From a virus: a stretch of DNA of 55,693 bases. Both the position numbers and the translations under genes were made by a program. Under the pieces are notes generated by a model that was not told where the DNA came from, did no database searches, and saw nothing but the letters and a program-made list of their open reading frames with translations. Location of the stretch: positions 1 through 55,693 of IMG/VR virus record IMGVR_UViG_3300045120_000102. One strand, given 5' to 3'. This document shows positions 45,498 to 53,718 of the stretch, in pieces. Numbering within the stretch: position 1 is the stretch's first letter; each line of letters begins with the position of its first letter.

Positions 45498-45754
45498 CTC
45501 GCGTCTACCAATCCTTGAAATCCCCACAACACCCTGTGCAACACCAACCGACAACCCCGAATCTGGGTTACCGACCCCTCAGACCGGCGGTACCAGCCCG
45601 GAGCCACCCACAACCCATCCCCGCCGACCCGTACCGTGCTCCAAACGCGCAACCCCGAGAATTTCAAGTAGTGGACGCCGACTGGGGTGCCCGTTCCTGC
45701 CGTCTGGTTAGCCCGTGGAGCGACGTAGACGGGTTGGTTGGTGTCAGGCATCAT
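45494..45754 (-). CDS. Small beta-rich protein (86 aa)
   Basis: ATG 45754 or the next ATG 45751. VYVAPRANQTAGTGTPVGVH, SGLRVWSTVRVGGDGLWVAP, then WYRRSEGSVTQIRGCRLVLH. No family recognised. Overlaps the upstream mini-gene by 11 bases. Confidence 0.58.
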   Translation of the reverse strand: MMPDTNQPVYVAPRANQTAGTGTPVGVHYLKFSGLRVWSTVRVGGDGLWVAPGWYRRSEGSVTQIRGCRLVLHRVLWGFQGLVDAR

Positions 45755-45896
45755 GCGGCCTCAGTTCTTCGCTCCACATCCTCCAGTGTGGCCAACTCAG
45801 CCCCGGCGTATGCACTGGACATGTCGTGCTCCACGCTTCTCGGGCGCAGATGCACCTCGGATCATCCAAGCCATCGTCTCGGGCGGCGGCGTTCAT
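45744..45896 (-). CDS. Cys/His/Trp mini-protein (50 aa)
   Basis: ATG 45896 overlaps the upstream stop (ATGA). CICAREAWSTTCPVHTPGLS, then WPHWRMWSEELRPHDA. CXC...CPXH looks like a minimal metal site. Kept for the coupling at the start and motif. Confidence 0.5.
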   Translation of the reverse strand: MNAAARDDGLDDPRCICAREAWSTTCPVHTPGLSWPHWRMWSEELRPHDA

Positions 45897-46081
45897 GCGG
45901 TAGCACCCTTCTCGGCGTTCCTGCGCTTCGACTCGTTGATCCGCGACGTATGAGCCGGGAACGCCACCAACGGCTTCCCATCCGCCTTAGCCACACACAG
46001 CTCACCCTCAACCGCGCCGCAGTACAGGCAGGGAACAGTCAGGGCATTGGATTGGATGCGCGAACCAGTCCAGTCACGCAT
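45893..46081 (-). CDS. Zinc-finger protein (62 aa)
   Basis: ATG 46081. NALTVPCLYCGAVEGELCVA and FPAHTSRINESKRR give C-C-C-H, as in the small actinobacterial phage zinc-finger family with ...PC..C...G..C....G....PHxxR. Likely DNA- or RNA-binding. Overlaps the replication gene by 8 bases. Confidence 0.68.
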   Translation of the reverse strand: MRDWTGSRIQSNALTVPCLYCGAVEGELCVAKADGKPLVAFPAHTSRINESKRRNAEKGATA

Positions 46082-46871
46082 GAGCCATCGCCCGGTGGTC
46101 GCAGCGACGAACCGAGTCGTCGAACGTGATGTCCCCGAACTCGTCGCAGAGTTGGCAGGCGTCTATCGCGGCCTGACGTTCGGCAGCGTCGGCAGCTCGT
46201 CGCTGCGCGTCCCATGCGGCTTTGCGTGCATCGAAGGTTCGCCGGGATTGCCCGCAGGCGAAGCAGTTCAGGTCCGTGCCGTTTGGATGCTCGGAGCAAA
46301 ACGGGGAGGGTTCCCCAACTGAACCAACAACGGAACAGATACCTAATACCGTTACTGTTCCTGTACTGGGGGGTTCCGAAACCCTTCCCGAATCACGAAG
46401 AGTTCCCGAACCCTTCGTCGGGTCTGGACGATGGGTTCCGCTGGGGTCCAACAGATCCGCCAGCTTGTCGGCTTCCGCGCGGTGCAACCGCCGCAACTCC
46501 GCCGCAACTTCAACCCGCAGTTTCGCCGACGCCACCATTTTCGCGGACTTCAGAGCGCTCTTGAAGATGTTAGGGGACTTCACCACCTCCGCTGTACGCA
46601 TGTAGGCGCGGATGAACAGTTCGTCGGTGTCCTGGTCGACGAACACGAACCGCTTAGCCTCGAGCTGCATGAGGTCGGATTCGATGTCATCCACACTCAG
46701 CTCGTCACACCCCTTCGTGAGTAATCCGGTGTTCAGGGTGAGCAGGCCGGCGCAGTCTAGATCCTTCTGCGAGCACAGTTGGAGGTAGGTACATTGGGCG
46801 ACGCGGGGAAGTTTCCGAAAGTCCCTGTCGCGCCATATGGATTCACGGATTAGTCCTGCTGTGTTAGCCAT
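46074..46871 (-). CDS. DnaD-like replication initiation protein (265 aa)
   Basis: ATG 46871, 8-base overlap with the HNH gene. LIRESIWRDRDFRKLPRVAQ, CTYLQLCSQKDLDCAGLLTL and KGCDELSVDDIESDLMQLEA are a winged-helix N-terminus typical of phage replication initiators. The middle is disordered (DPTKGSGTLRDSGRVSEPPS). The C-terminus adds a zinc-like part (CFACGQSRRTFDARKAAW, CQLCDEFGDITFD). It probably recruits host helicase at the phage origin. Confidence 0.75.
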   Translation of the reverse strand: MANTAGLIRESIWRDRDFRKLPRVAQCTYLQLCSQKDLDCAGLLTLNTGLLTKGCDELSVDDIESDLMQLEAKRFVFVDQDTDELFIRAYMRTAEVVKSPNIFKSALKSAKMVASAKLRVEVAAELRRLHRAEADKLADLLDPSGTHRPDPTKGSGTLRDSGRVSEPPSTGTVTVLGICSVVGSVGEPSPFCSEHPNGTDLNCFACGQSRRTFDARKAAWDAQRRAADAAERQAAIDACQLCDEFGDITFDDSVRRCDHRAMAHA

Positions 46872-47793
46872 CGATGAGCGCCTCCGCTTCATCTATTACC
46901 GCTTTGTCGCGACGCGTCTCGTCCGACCTAGTTGTTGCGTACCAGGTAAGTTCGGATGCATAGGCGACTGCGCACACCGAATCTCCGCAATGGCCCCGCT
47001 CGGAATCACGGCGGTGCGGGCAGCGGAGTGGAGTGTCTTCGGCCGATATCCCCAGCGTCTTAACGTTGGAGACGATCGTTCTGATGTAACTGTCGACCTG
47101 CGGTTGCGTCCAAATTGTCGATAACGTCGGCGCGGCCGTCCTCGCCTCACTTTGGGCTGGTTCCGCTTCCAGTAGCTGCCGGGCGGAGTCCTGACGGTCG
47201 CGGATCATTGCCCAGCAGATGCCGCAGAAGTACTTCCAGTTGTGCTGGTCGCTGATAGCCCGGTTCGATGCTGCCTTGCGTAGCGCCCACTCAAGGTCGT
47301 CGAGGTTCAGCCCACAATCTCTAAACTGGATCACCGATCTCTTGAAACCGGCGGTGCCACCAACGGCGGGTGAGGATATCTCGGGGATGCTGTAGTTGAG
47401 TTCATCCGGGTCTGCGTTGGCGATGGCCACGATTCGTTCGGCGAAGTCGGCGACGAACTTTAGGTCGCTATTCCGCTTTCCGCGTTGCATTTTGGCGGCG
47501 CGCTCCATGGCACGCCCCCATCGGACGGCGTCGGCGGCTACATCGTCAACTAGTGCAGCATCCGCTGAAGCCGACGACTTGCCAGCGTTGCAGTCTTTAC
47601 ATGCGGTGACCAGGTTTGATGGTTCGTTGCTTCCACCCAGCGTGACGGGCACCACGTGGTCGACTGTCAGCGGCGCGTCGGGTGCTGATGCCCCGCAGTA
47701 GCGGCACTGGTGGTTGTCTCGGCGCAGAATCTCGAACCTGAGCCGCTTCGATACGGCCGCACGGCGAGGGGGTGGCGCGCTAATATCTGTCAT
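46864..47793 (-). CDS. HNH endonuclease fused to a replication-type domain (309 aa)
   Basis: Residues 15-75: FEILRRDNHQCRYCGASAPD, LTVDHVVPVTLGGSNEPSNL, VTACKDCNAGKSS, a complete HNH domain. Residues about 95-215 are helical (KFVADFAERIVAIANADPDE, WALRKAASNRAISDQHNWKY) and recall C-terminal regions of phage replication proteins. The end has RCPHRRDSERGHCGDSVCAV, a Cys/His patch. Such fused HNH genes are common next to the initiator in actinobacteriophages. Confidence 0.75.
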   Translation of the reverse strand: MTDISAPPPRRAAVSKRLRFEILRRDNHQCRYCGASAPDAPLTVDHVVPVTLGGSNEPSNLVTACKDCNAGKSSASADAALVDDVAADAVRWGRAMERAAKMQRGKRNSDLKFVADFAERIVAIANADPDELNYSIPEISSPAVGGTAGFKRSVIQFRDCGLNLDDLEWALRKAASNRAISDQHNWKYFCGICWAMIRDRQDSARQLLEAEPAQSEARTAAPTLSTIWTQPQVDSYIRTIVSNVKTLGISAEDTPLRCPHRRDSERGHCGDSVCAVAYASELTWYATTRSDETRRDKAVIDEAEALIDG

Positions 47794-47825
47794 TGCGGGG
47801 CTTCCTTAACTCGGTCCCTGCCATA

Positions 47826-47853
47826 CCCGGGCCTGTTACTAGCAGGCGCCGGG
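47826..47853. promoter_or_regulatory. Leader hairpin upstream of the HNH-replication operon
   Basis: CCCGG-GCCTG / CAGGC-G-CCGGG, 10 pairs with one bulged base and loop TTACTAG. On the minus strand it lies between a TATAAT box (47879-47874) and the ribosome site TTAAGGAAG of the HNH gene. Attenuator or terminator. Confidence 0.5.
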
Positions 47854-47873
47854 CCTTTACTTACGTCCATCCG

Positions 47874-47879
47874 ATTATA
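47874..47879 (-). promoter_or_regulatory. Perfect -10 box TATAAT
   Basis: TATAAT on the minus strand in a 112-base intergenic gap. No good -35 at 16-18 bases upstream, so it may need an activator. A 26-residue ORF (47870-47790) begins too close to the box to be read from this promoter. Confidence 0.35.
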
Positions 47880-47905
47880 TCCGAAATGTGCTGGTAGAGA
47901 TACGT

Positions 47906-48310
47906 TCACGCGGTCACCTCAACCTGCTCAGGTAACACCAACAAGCGTGTACCGGCCTCAGGGCGCGGGAACAATCCGTCCATGCCGGACGGGTCACGCT
48001 TAGGTCGTGGCGGTCCAGCGCCGTCGTCCGGGCCGCGGAACTCGACGCAGTGATAGCGGTCCGGGCCTGATTCCTGCTCGAACCATTCTGCTGGGGTGTG
48101 ACCGACATACGCTGCCATCAGCAGCGGGCAGCCGCCCTCGAAGCCTTTGAGTTGCGTTTTACGTTTACCGTTCGAATAGGCTTGCCACGCCACCTCCACG
48201 GGGTGGTGGCATCGGTCGCACCAACGCGACATCCAGTCGTAGCCTTCGGTGCCGTTGGAGAATGGTGACCGTTCCGGCGAAGTGTCCATGACTTCCGACA
48301 GATTCCTCAT
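47906..48310 (-). CDS. Zinc-binding conserved phage protein (134 aa)
   Basis: ATG 48310 overlaps the upstream stop (ATGA). WMSRWCDRCHHPVEVAWQAY, KGFEGGCPLLMAAYVGHTPA and EWFEQESGPDRYHCVEFRGP. WCxxC...GGCPLL...CxEF recurs in mycobacteriophage early proteins (recollection). Pro-rich tail. Confidence 0.68.
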   Translation of the reverse strand: MRNLSEVMDTSPERSPFSNGTEGYDWMSRWCDRCHHPVEVAWQAYSNGKRKTQLKGFEGGCPLLMAAYVGHTPAEWFEQESGPDRYHCVEFRGPDDGAGPPRPKRDPSGMDGLFPRPEAGTRLLVLPEQVEVTA

Positions 48311-48435
48311 GGCTTCTCCTGTGGGCAGTCGGGGTGATGAGACTGCTCCCGTGGAGACCAACCACACGCAGTGCAACGCTTCATGGCTAGTAGCTCTTTG
48401 GGGTTGAACAGCAACCGGATACGCGAGTCAGGCAT
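48307..48435 (-). CDS. Cys mini-protein (42 aa)
   Basis: ATG 48435 lies 1 codon inside the methyltransferase end. MPDSRIRLLFNPKELLAMKR, CTACGWSPREQSHHPDCPQE. CxxC...H-H-DC is a typical zinc knuckle. Confidence 0.55.
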   Translation of the reverse strand: MPDSRIRLLFNPKELLAMKRCTACGWSPREQSHHPDCPQEKP

Positions 48436-49408
48436 CGAGGGCCACCTCGTCGAACAACACGTCGTCGGCAACTTCAGCTTCCGTATCGACCTCCGCCAGG
48501 TTGCGTAACGTCTGCTGGAAGTAGGACGGCTTGAGTTCCGCGCCGATTCCGTAGCGGCCCATGCGGACAGCGGCGTACACCTCGGAACCGACACCCATGA
48601 ACGGAGTGAGCACCTTTTCGCCCGGAAGGGTGCGCAGATCAAGGAAGCGCTCGATGACATCCAACTGCAACGGGTGGACGTGCTTCTCGTCGTCCTCGTC
48701 ACGAGCATCACGAAACGGGAGCACATGGTCGATTCGGATGTCATCCCACACCGATGAGGCATATCGGCGCCAAATCCAGTGCGAGTACCGGTTAAGTTTC
48801 TGGTCGCCATTCCAGCCCCGGAACTTCAGTAGGTCGTGCGGGATTGTTTCGCCGCCCGCGTATCCGTTCGTTAATCCGCATGGGTGGCTGATTGGTGTAT
48901 CCCCGCCTGGTTTACGGAAGATCAGCAACTCGTCTGGTGCGGCCACCCCACCGTATGAGGCGTCTTCGCAGATTTGCCGATGGGCGAGGTTCTTCGCCAT
49001 CGTCCGGTTACGGACAGCTAGTGGCTCCTTCCAGATGACATGTCGGGCGATGAACAGCCAGCCGGCCCGTTGGTGTGCGCGTATCACATCGCCAGGAAAG
49101 TCGGTGTATGAGTCTTTTCCGCTGTTCCCTGACGGGACTAAGGCGGTGTGTACGCCGGACAATCTTCCGGGCATCGTCACCCGGTATTTTTCGGCGATGA
49201 TGTAGCCGTAGTGGGTGAAGAAGTCGGCGTAGTCACGCGCGTTGGACAGGTCGCGGTCATCGGAACTGTACTGGTACAGCCCGGAGAACGGCGGGGAATA
49301 GCAACTCGCGTGGATGGAATCGCTTGGTATCTCGGCCAGCAGGTCCATGCAGTCAGCGTTATATATAGCCCACCGGTCGGTTATTTGTTGGTCTTTCACG
49401 CCAGCCAT
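48428..49408 (-). CDS. DNA methyltransferase (N4-cytosine or N6-adenine type)
   Basis: 326 residues. NADCMDLLAEIPSDSI is followed by motif IV SPPF (residues 38-41 in CYSPPFSGLY). Motif I is LTPFMGVGSEVYAAVRMGRY near the C-terminus, so the order is the permuted beta class. SPPF instead of DPPY suggests N4-cytosine or a variant adenine specificity. It is 13 bases overlapped with the helicase. No restriction enzyme is seen, so it may protect phage DNA from host systems. Confidence 0.87.
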   Translation of the reverse strand: MAGVKDQQITDRWAIYNADCMDLLAEIPSDSIHASCYSPPFSGLYQYSSDDRDLSNARDYADFFTHYGYIIAEKYRVTMPGRLSGVHTALVPSGNSGKDSYTDFPGDVIRAHQRAGWLFIARHVIWKEPLAVRNRTMAKNLAHRQICEDASYGGVAAPDELLIFRKPGGDTPISHPCGLTNGYAGGETIPHDLLKFRGWNGDQKLNRYSHWIWRRYASSVWDDIRIDHVLPFRDARDEDDEKHVHPLQLDVIERFLDLRTLPGEKVLTPFMGVGSEVYAAVRMGRYGIGAELKPSYFQQTLRNLAEVDTEAEVADDVLFDEVALDA

Positions 49409-50763
49409 GCAGGAACCTCCAGAGTGTGGGCGTATTTGTGCGCGTCGATAGCTCTTGCTTCGTTCATGTGCGCGACGAGACTGGTGAACATCCGGTCGGC
49501 CTGGTCGGCTTTGCGTTGTAGGTTCGCGAGCACCTTAGAGCCGCCTTCGGTGGTGATCACATCCACCGTGACAGGGTGTTGCTGCCCGAATCGCCAGCAG
49601 CGGCGCACCGCCTGATACCACTGCTCGTAACTATGCGAAGGGAAGTAGGTCATGCGGTGGCAGTGCTGCCAATTGAGTCCGTACCCGGCGATGCTGGGCT
49701 TGCTGACCAGGACACGTATCTCACCCCGGGTGAACGCCGCCAGTTTGTCCTCTTTGGATTCCGACGACTCTGCGCCGACCACTTCGACAGCACCGTCGAT
49801 CAGCTCGGTAAGCAGTGCGGACTCGTCGTTTAGGTGGCACCACGCGATCCCCGGCTGGGCGTCCGAAAGTTTCTCAGCCGCTGTCTCGCATCGCTCCACC
49901 AGCGTTCGCCTGGTTTCCTCGCGTTCCTCCGCCAAGCCGTGCGCCGGTACGTCGAACAGCGTGCCCTCAGCGGGCCGGTTAGCGTCCACCCTTGTCTCGA
50001 CCACCCTCAAGGCAGGAAGGTGGTGGCCGTCGTCGGAATACCCGTAGTCGGACGGTTTACGGATCGCTCGCGCCCAGGATGACACCCACCGCCAGAACGG
50101 CTCACCGGCATGGCCCTTCAGCCGCCACTCCAAGGCTTTGCCGTTCATCCCTCTGCCACGCGACGAAACCGACCGGTTGTCGTTGACGAAGAACCGGCCG
50201 AGCATGTCGACGTATCCGAGATCCCCCAGTGCCTCCGACGATGTGCCCAGCTCTATGTAGTCGTTGGGTGCGGCTGTGGCGGTGTCCAGTAGCCGGTATT
50301 GGATGCGGCGCATGAATTCGGTGACCTCAGCCCGCCGGACACCGTCGAACGATTTGATCGCAGATGATTCGTCGCACACCACACCGCCGAACTGCGATGA
50401 GTCGAACTTGTCGAGTTGCTCGTAGTTGGTGATCGTGGTCTTTGCTGTGATCTTCCCGTCGCGTGAAATGGCCGCATCGTGCCCGAACTTGACTGCCTCA
50501 GCAGCGATTTGGAACCCAACCGCCAATGGTGTCAGGAATAGCACGGGCTTCCCTGTGTGTCGATGCACCTGCTCAGCCCACGCCAACGCCATCGGAGTTT
50601 TACCTAGCCCGCAGTCCGCGAAGATTCCGCCGCGGCCCTTCCTGACAGACCACTCCACCAGCGCGCGTTGATAATCGAACAGGTGCTCGGGTAGGTCGAT
50701 CGGCTCGAATCCGCCCGAGTCGGCTAGTTGTGCTCGGTTGGCGAGAAATTCCGCGTAGTTCAT
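49396..50763 (-). CDS. SNF2-like superfamily 2 helicase (455 aa)
   Basis: ATG 50763 (TGATG). Walker A GGIFADCGLGKTPMAL (about residues 45-60), Walker B VVCDESSAIKS, and a C-terminal motif VI YQAVRRCWRFGQ, all of the SNF2 type, with IRVLVSKPSIAGYGLNWQHC before it. It translocates on duplex DNA. Paired with the methyltransferase and a RecA-like ATPase, it may assist recombination or modification. Confidence 0.88.
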   Translation of the reverse strand: MNYAEFLANRAQLADSGGFEPIDLPEHLFDYQRALVEWSVRKGRGGIFADCGLGKTPMALAWAEQVHRHTGKPVLFLTPLAVGFQIAAEAVKFGHDAAISRDGKITAKTTITNYEQLDKFDSSQFGGVVCDESSAIKSFDGVRRAEVTEFMRRIQYRLLDTATAAPNDYIELGTSSEALGDLGYVDMLGRFFVNDNRSVSSRGRGMNGKALEWRLKGHAGEPFWRWVSSWARAIRKPSDYGYSDDGHHLPALRVVETRVDANRPAEGTLFDVPAHGLAEEREETRRTLVERCETAAEKLSDAQPGIAWCHLNDESALLTELIDGAVEVVGAESSESKEDKLAAFTRGEIRVLVSKPSIAGYGLNWQHCHRMTYFPSHSYEQWYQAVRRCWRFGQQHPVTVDVITTEGGSKVLANLQRKADQADRMFTSLVAHMNEARAIDAHKYAHTLEVPAWLA

Positions 50764-51218
50764 CAGAGCACCACCTCCGGGTACTCGCCTTGCGGCCACA
50801 CGTCATCGTCCAAACCTTCACCCAGGCCGGGGGTTTCGCCCCACGCACCCGTAGGTGGCAGCGGTGTCACAGAACCGTCATCGGCGAGCAGCACCAACTG
50901 GCCCCGGCGCCGTACAGGCACCAACGCCGGGGTAGCCGCCTGTTCGACGCGCCACCCATATGCCTTGGCCAGCTCGGGATGCGCTTCGATCCAAGCGTGA
51001 TCGGCGTAGCAGACCGCTAATCCGTTTGCGGCCTGATTAGTGTCCGGTCGGCGCGTCGACCCCATCCCCCGGGCGCGGCGGTGATGCAGCTGCACCGCTT
51101 CCGCGCCTTGGCAGATTTCCATGACCTCGCAGATCGGGGCGGTTGGATTCCCGAACTGCCCGGAGATGGCCGCGCGGTCGTAGATGGCCAGGACCGTTCG
51201 CCGCGAGAAGCCGTTCAC
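50763..51218 (-). CDS. HNH-like nuclease (151 aa)
   Basis: GTG 51218. CEVMEICQGAEAVQLHHRRA, RGMGSTRRPDTNQAANGLAV and CYADHAWIEAHPE give the HH...N...H core, like the HHRRARGMGG HNH proteins found near phage recombination genes. The C-terminal half is Pro/Gly-rich with a strand (RRRGQLVLLADDGSVTPL). A structure-specific nuclease role is likely. Confidence 0.75.
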   Translation of the reverse strand: MNGFSRRTVLAIYDRAAISGQFGNPTAPICEVMEICQGAEAVQLHHRRARGMGSTRRPDTNQAANGLAVCYADHAWIEAHPELAKAYGWRVEQAATPALVPVRRRGQLVLLADDGSVTPLPPTGAWGETPGLGEGLDDDVWPQGEYPEVVL

Positions 51219-51382
51219 AATAAAAGCCCTTCGTGAGGGGTATCCAAAACTTCGGTGATAGCGCAGTCATGCCCCAGCAGCCAGCGATGCCGCCGCACTA
51301 CCTGACGGGCTGAATACCTAGACGGGCACACCGCCAACGGCTTAGCCCCTAAACAGGGTTCGCAATGCACGAGGAACCTCAC
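51215..51382 (-). CDS. Cys/His small basic protein (55 aa)
   Basis: GTG 51382 overlaps the upstream stop and its TGA overlaps the HNH start. MRFLVHCEPCLGAKPLAVCP then RYSARQVVRRHRWLLGHDCA. HCxxC with C and HxC later. Zinc binding is likely. Confidence 0.55.
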   Translation of the reverse strand: MRFLVHCEPCLGAKPLAVCPSRYSARQVVRRHRWLLGHDCAITEVLDTPHEGLLL

Positions 51383-51555
51383 AGCGTCGCCCCGTTGACG
51401 GTTGGTGTGTAAACCTCACAGCAGCAAGGCGTCACCTCACGCCCCTCATGCAGATGCGCTGTGTTGCCGGGGTTGTCGACAGCTGGGCCGGACACCCGGA
51501 CCACGCTGCACGTCCGGTCGGGGTGGTGGTGGCCGCAATGCTGGCACCCGGTCAA
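51379..51555 (-). CDS. Cys/His small protein (58 aa), TTG start
   Basis: TTG 51555 overlaps the upstream TGA. MTGCQHCGHHHPDRTCSVVR and CCCEVYTPTVNG. Three Cys in a row is unusual. Identified by coupling on both sides and by metal-site motif. Confidence 0.5.
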   Translation of the reverse strand: MTGCQHCGHHHPDRTCSVVRVSGPAVDNPGNTAHLHEGREVTPCCCEVYTPTVNGATL

Positions 51556-51902
51556 TGGACACCGCCCAGCGTGATCTCCGCGCGGAGGGCTGCTGCGGCA
51601 CTACGACCCACGTCGATGCGCGTTTGGAGCACCTGCAGCTGACGCTTCCGTCCAGTCACCATGCACTTCGCTAGATCGGCGGCCAGCTGCGGTTCGGCGC
51701 TGCCCTGCTTGGCTAGAACTTCCCGCAGGTATTGCGGCCCTTCAGCTTTCAGGAACGCCTGGAGATAGGCGTTGGTGGCGTCGTGTGCAGCGTTCACGGC
51801 GTCGACCTCGAGCGTGTCCAGACCGCGGGACAGCTCATTGAGTTCTCGCGATAGCTCCATGAGGTTGAGCACTACCTCGTTCGCGGTCATCTGGCCGGTC
51901 AT
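51552..51902 (-). CDS. Conserved coiled-coil phage protein (116 aa)
   Basis: ATG 51902 (ATGA overlap). NEVVLNLMELSRELNELSRG, LDTLEVDAVNAAHDATNAYL, then KRQLQVLQTRIDVGRSAAAA, an all-helical coil. A similar gene next to the RecA-like ATPase occurs in other mycobacteriophages and may be its partner (recollection). Confidence 0.7.
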   Translation of the reverse strand: MTGQMTANEVVLNLMELSRELNELSRGLDTLEVDAVNAAHDATNAYLQAFLKAEGPQYLREVLAKQGSAEPQLAADLAKCMVTGRKRQLQVLQTRIDVGRSAAAALRAEITLGGVH

Positions 51903-52888
51903 GCTGCCGCCTCAACTTTCAGGTTCTCCAGCAAGGTTCGGATGGCCTGCGGGTCGCGGGTGTCCTCCAAAGACTCGCCCTGCTCCGAATGGAACCGTTC
52001 CGCTATCGCCTTGTACGGCAACTTGTTTTCGCGGATGAACGCCCCCAGCTCGGCGCGAACCGAATCAGCTAGCCCCTGCTCATCGGCGACCAACTCGACG
52101 ACGTCCCTGGTCTGCGCCTGCCCTAAGCCCATCACGTCGAAGATCAGGTCTTCCAGCGTGAAGTCCGGGTAGCGTTTCGGCTTGTCCACCCCTGGCCGCA
52201 ATCCCTTTGTCGCGGACCTGAAACTGATCACCTGGGGTGGTTCGTCGCGGGATAGCCGCACCCACACGTTCGCCGCGTAGGGCAGCGACTTGTGCCCTTC
52301 CACCGAGTAATCCTTGACGCCAGGGATAGGGCGGCCCTCGCTGTCTATGGCGACCGTTTCCTTGCCCTTGGCGGTCATCACAACGATCCCCGGGAAGCTG
52401 GTGAGCAGCCGGATCAGTTGGTGGTGCCGGTCCCCGGCGTCGTTCCACAGGTTCATTCCGGCTTTGATCTCCGCGTCCGGGTCGGACGCCAGAATCCTTT
52501 TGCTGTTCTTCGACGACCTGGCCCGGACGTTCGTCCACGACTTGAGTTGGTCCCACACGCTGCTCATCGAGTCCATGACCAGCACGGGCGGCAACACGGG
52601 GACACCTCCGCGCTGCGTTGCGAGGGCTTCGTCCCGTACCGCGGTTATTTGGGCGATGATGTCCGACCATGTGCCGTCATGCTCGACGATCAGGTAGTCG
52701 GCGCCAGGAACCGCCCCGTACTCGTCACCGATGCCTTCCCCAAAGTCCAGCCAATACGCTTGCCCGACTTTGTCGCAGCCGGTGAATTGCGCTGCCTGGT
52801 AAGACTTCCCAACCTGGGCGGGGCCTTCGATGAGAATCATGGGCCAGTTCGGGACGCCACTCGGCTTCCTCACTCGCGGCGGCGTCAC
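51899..52888 (-). CDS. RecA-like Sak4-type ATPase
   Basis: 329 residues from GTG 52888. Walker A GPAQVGKSYQAAQF (residues about 23-36), Walker B LVMDSMSSVWDQLKSW, then GIVVMTAKGKE as the sensor. Small RecA-core ATPases of this type (Sak4) anneal or pair single strands in phage recombination. The C-terminal region (GLADSVRAELGAFIRENKLP) is helical and may contact partners. Central gene of the recombination cassette. Confidence 0.85.
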   Translation of the reverse strand: MTPPRVRKPSGVPNWPMILIEGPAQVGKSYQAAQFTGCDKVGQAYWLDFGEGIGDEYGAVPGADYLIVEHDGTWSDIIAQITAVRDEALATQRGGVPVLPPVLVMDSMSSVWDQLKSWTNVRARSSKNSKRILASDPDAEIKAGMNLWNDAGDRHHQLIRLLTSFPGIVVMTAKGKETVAIDSEGRPIPGVKDYSVEGHKSLPYAANVWVRLSRDEPPQVISFRSATKGLRPGVDKPKRYPDFTLEDLIFDVMGLGQAQTRDVVELVADEQGLADSVRAELGAFIRENKLPYKAIAERFHSEQGESLEDTRDPQAIRTLLENLKVEAAA

Positions 52889-53340
52889 GAATCCAGCTCC
52901 CTTATGCCGTCGATACCGACCAGCCCTGACTTGAGCAGTTCCCCGACAAGCTCCCCGGTTTCGTCATTGCCCTTCACAACCAGATACGGGTCGCCTTGCT
53001 TCACGCCCATCCCCGGCACGGGTTCCCCGTTGCTGTCGATCACGACGCCGCCGACAGCTTTGAACGTGGACAGGTAGGCGGGGTTTACGGATTCCACCAA
53101 TTCAGTCGGATGGTTGCGTTTCACCCACTCCAGCAGTGCGGCAGCGTCTTCGGTGACAACTGTCTGGCGTCCCTTCGTCCACGATGCTTTCGCGACGATC
53201 CGGCCATCCGTACGGCCGGCGACGGTGTCACCGAACGGCAGCTCCCGCAGCTCCGTCTTCGCTTGCGCGAGGAGTTCCCCGGCCCGTTTCTGTATGTACG
53301 AGTAGATACCCGCCCGGAGTGCGGCGTTGTGGAGACTCAT
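52885..53340 (-). CDS. Conserved phage protein next to Sak4 (151 aa)
   Basis: IYSYIQKRAGELLAQAKTEL, FGDTVAGRTDGRIVAKASWT, EWVKRNHPTELVESVNPAYL. Alpha/beta, soluble. Its placement before the RecA-like gene is shared by related phages; it might be a single-strand binding or annealing partner (inference). Confidence 0.72.
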   Translation of the reverse strand: MSLHNAALRAGIYSYIQKRAGELLAQAKTELRELPFGDTVAGRTDGRIVAKASWTKGRQTVVTEDAAALLEWVKRNHPTELVESVNPAYLSTFKAVGGVVIDSNGEPVPGMGVKQGDPYLVVKGNDETGELVGELLKSGLVGIDGIRELDS

Positions 53341-53558
53341 GCGGAAGCCTCCGTGTGTGCGAGTAGTTTCCTGAGCATCGCCTCTGCCGAATCCATGTGG
53401 TGCAGGGCGGCATTCAGATGACTGCTAGCTGTATACGCGTCGGCGTCACGCTGTCGGAATGACTCCACATAGTCCGCTAGCGCGGTGCGTGAATCGTCCA
53501 CGCACGCTTTCCCCGCCAGCGGATCATCCAACGCGTGTTGTATACGGGGGTCAGCCAT
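53337..53558 (-). CDS. Small helical protein (73 aa)
   Basis: ATG 53558, 8-base overlap upstream. ADPRIQHALDDPLAGKACVD, ALADYVESFRQRDADAYTAS, NAALHHMDSAEAMLRKLLAH. Two long helices. Function unknown. Confidence 0.62.
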   Translation of the reverse strand: MADPRIQHALDDPLAGKACVDDSRTALADYVESFRQRDADAYTASSHLNAALHHMDSAEAMLRKLLAHTEASA

Positions 53559-53718
53559 TGAACTGCCGTTCCCTCTGATGCCCACACGTCGGGCATGCCT
53601 CGAAAAATTCGTGAACGTGATAACAGCCAGGTGATGGGCATACCTGGGCGCAGTCAAAGCAAACACACCCACCCGGGCCTGCTGGCTTCTGGTCACACAG
53701 AACACATTTCGTCGTCAT
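53551..53718 (-). CDS. Zinc-ribbon mini-protein (55 aa)
   Basis: ATG 53718 has GGAGGTG upstream. CVLCDQKPAGPGGCVCFDCA, QVCPSPGCYHVHEFFEACPT, CGHQRER. Three CxxC pairs, one of which resembles double zinc ribbons. Function unknown. Confidence 0.62.
   Translation of the reverse strand: MTTKCVLCDQKPAGPGGCVCFDCAQVCPSPGCYHVHEFFEACPTCGHQRERQFNG

Noticed and set aside
47790-47870. A 26-residue ORF between the TATAAT box and the HNH gene
   Set aside because: Its ATG begins 3 bases after the -10 box, so a transcript from that promoter would lack the start. Kept only as a possible leader peptide in a finding.
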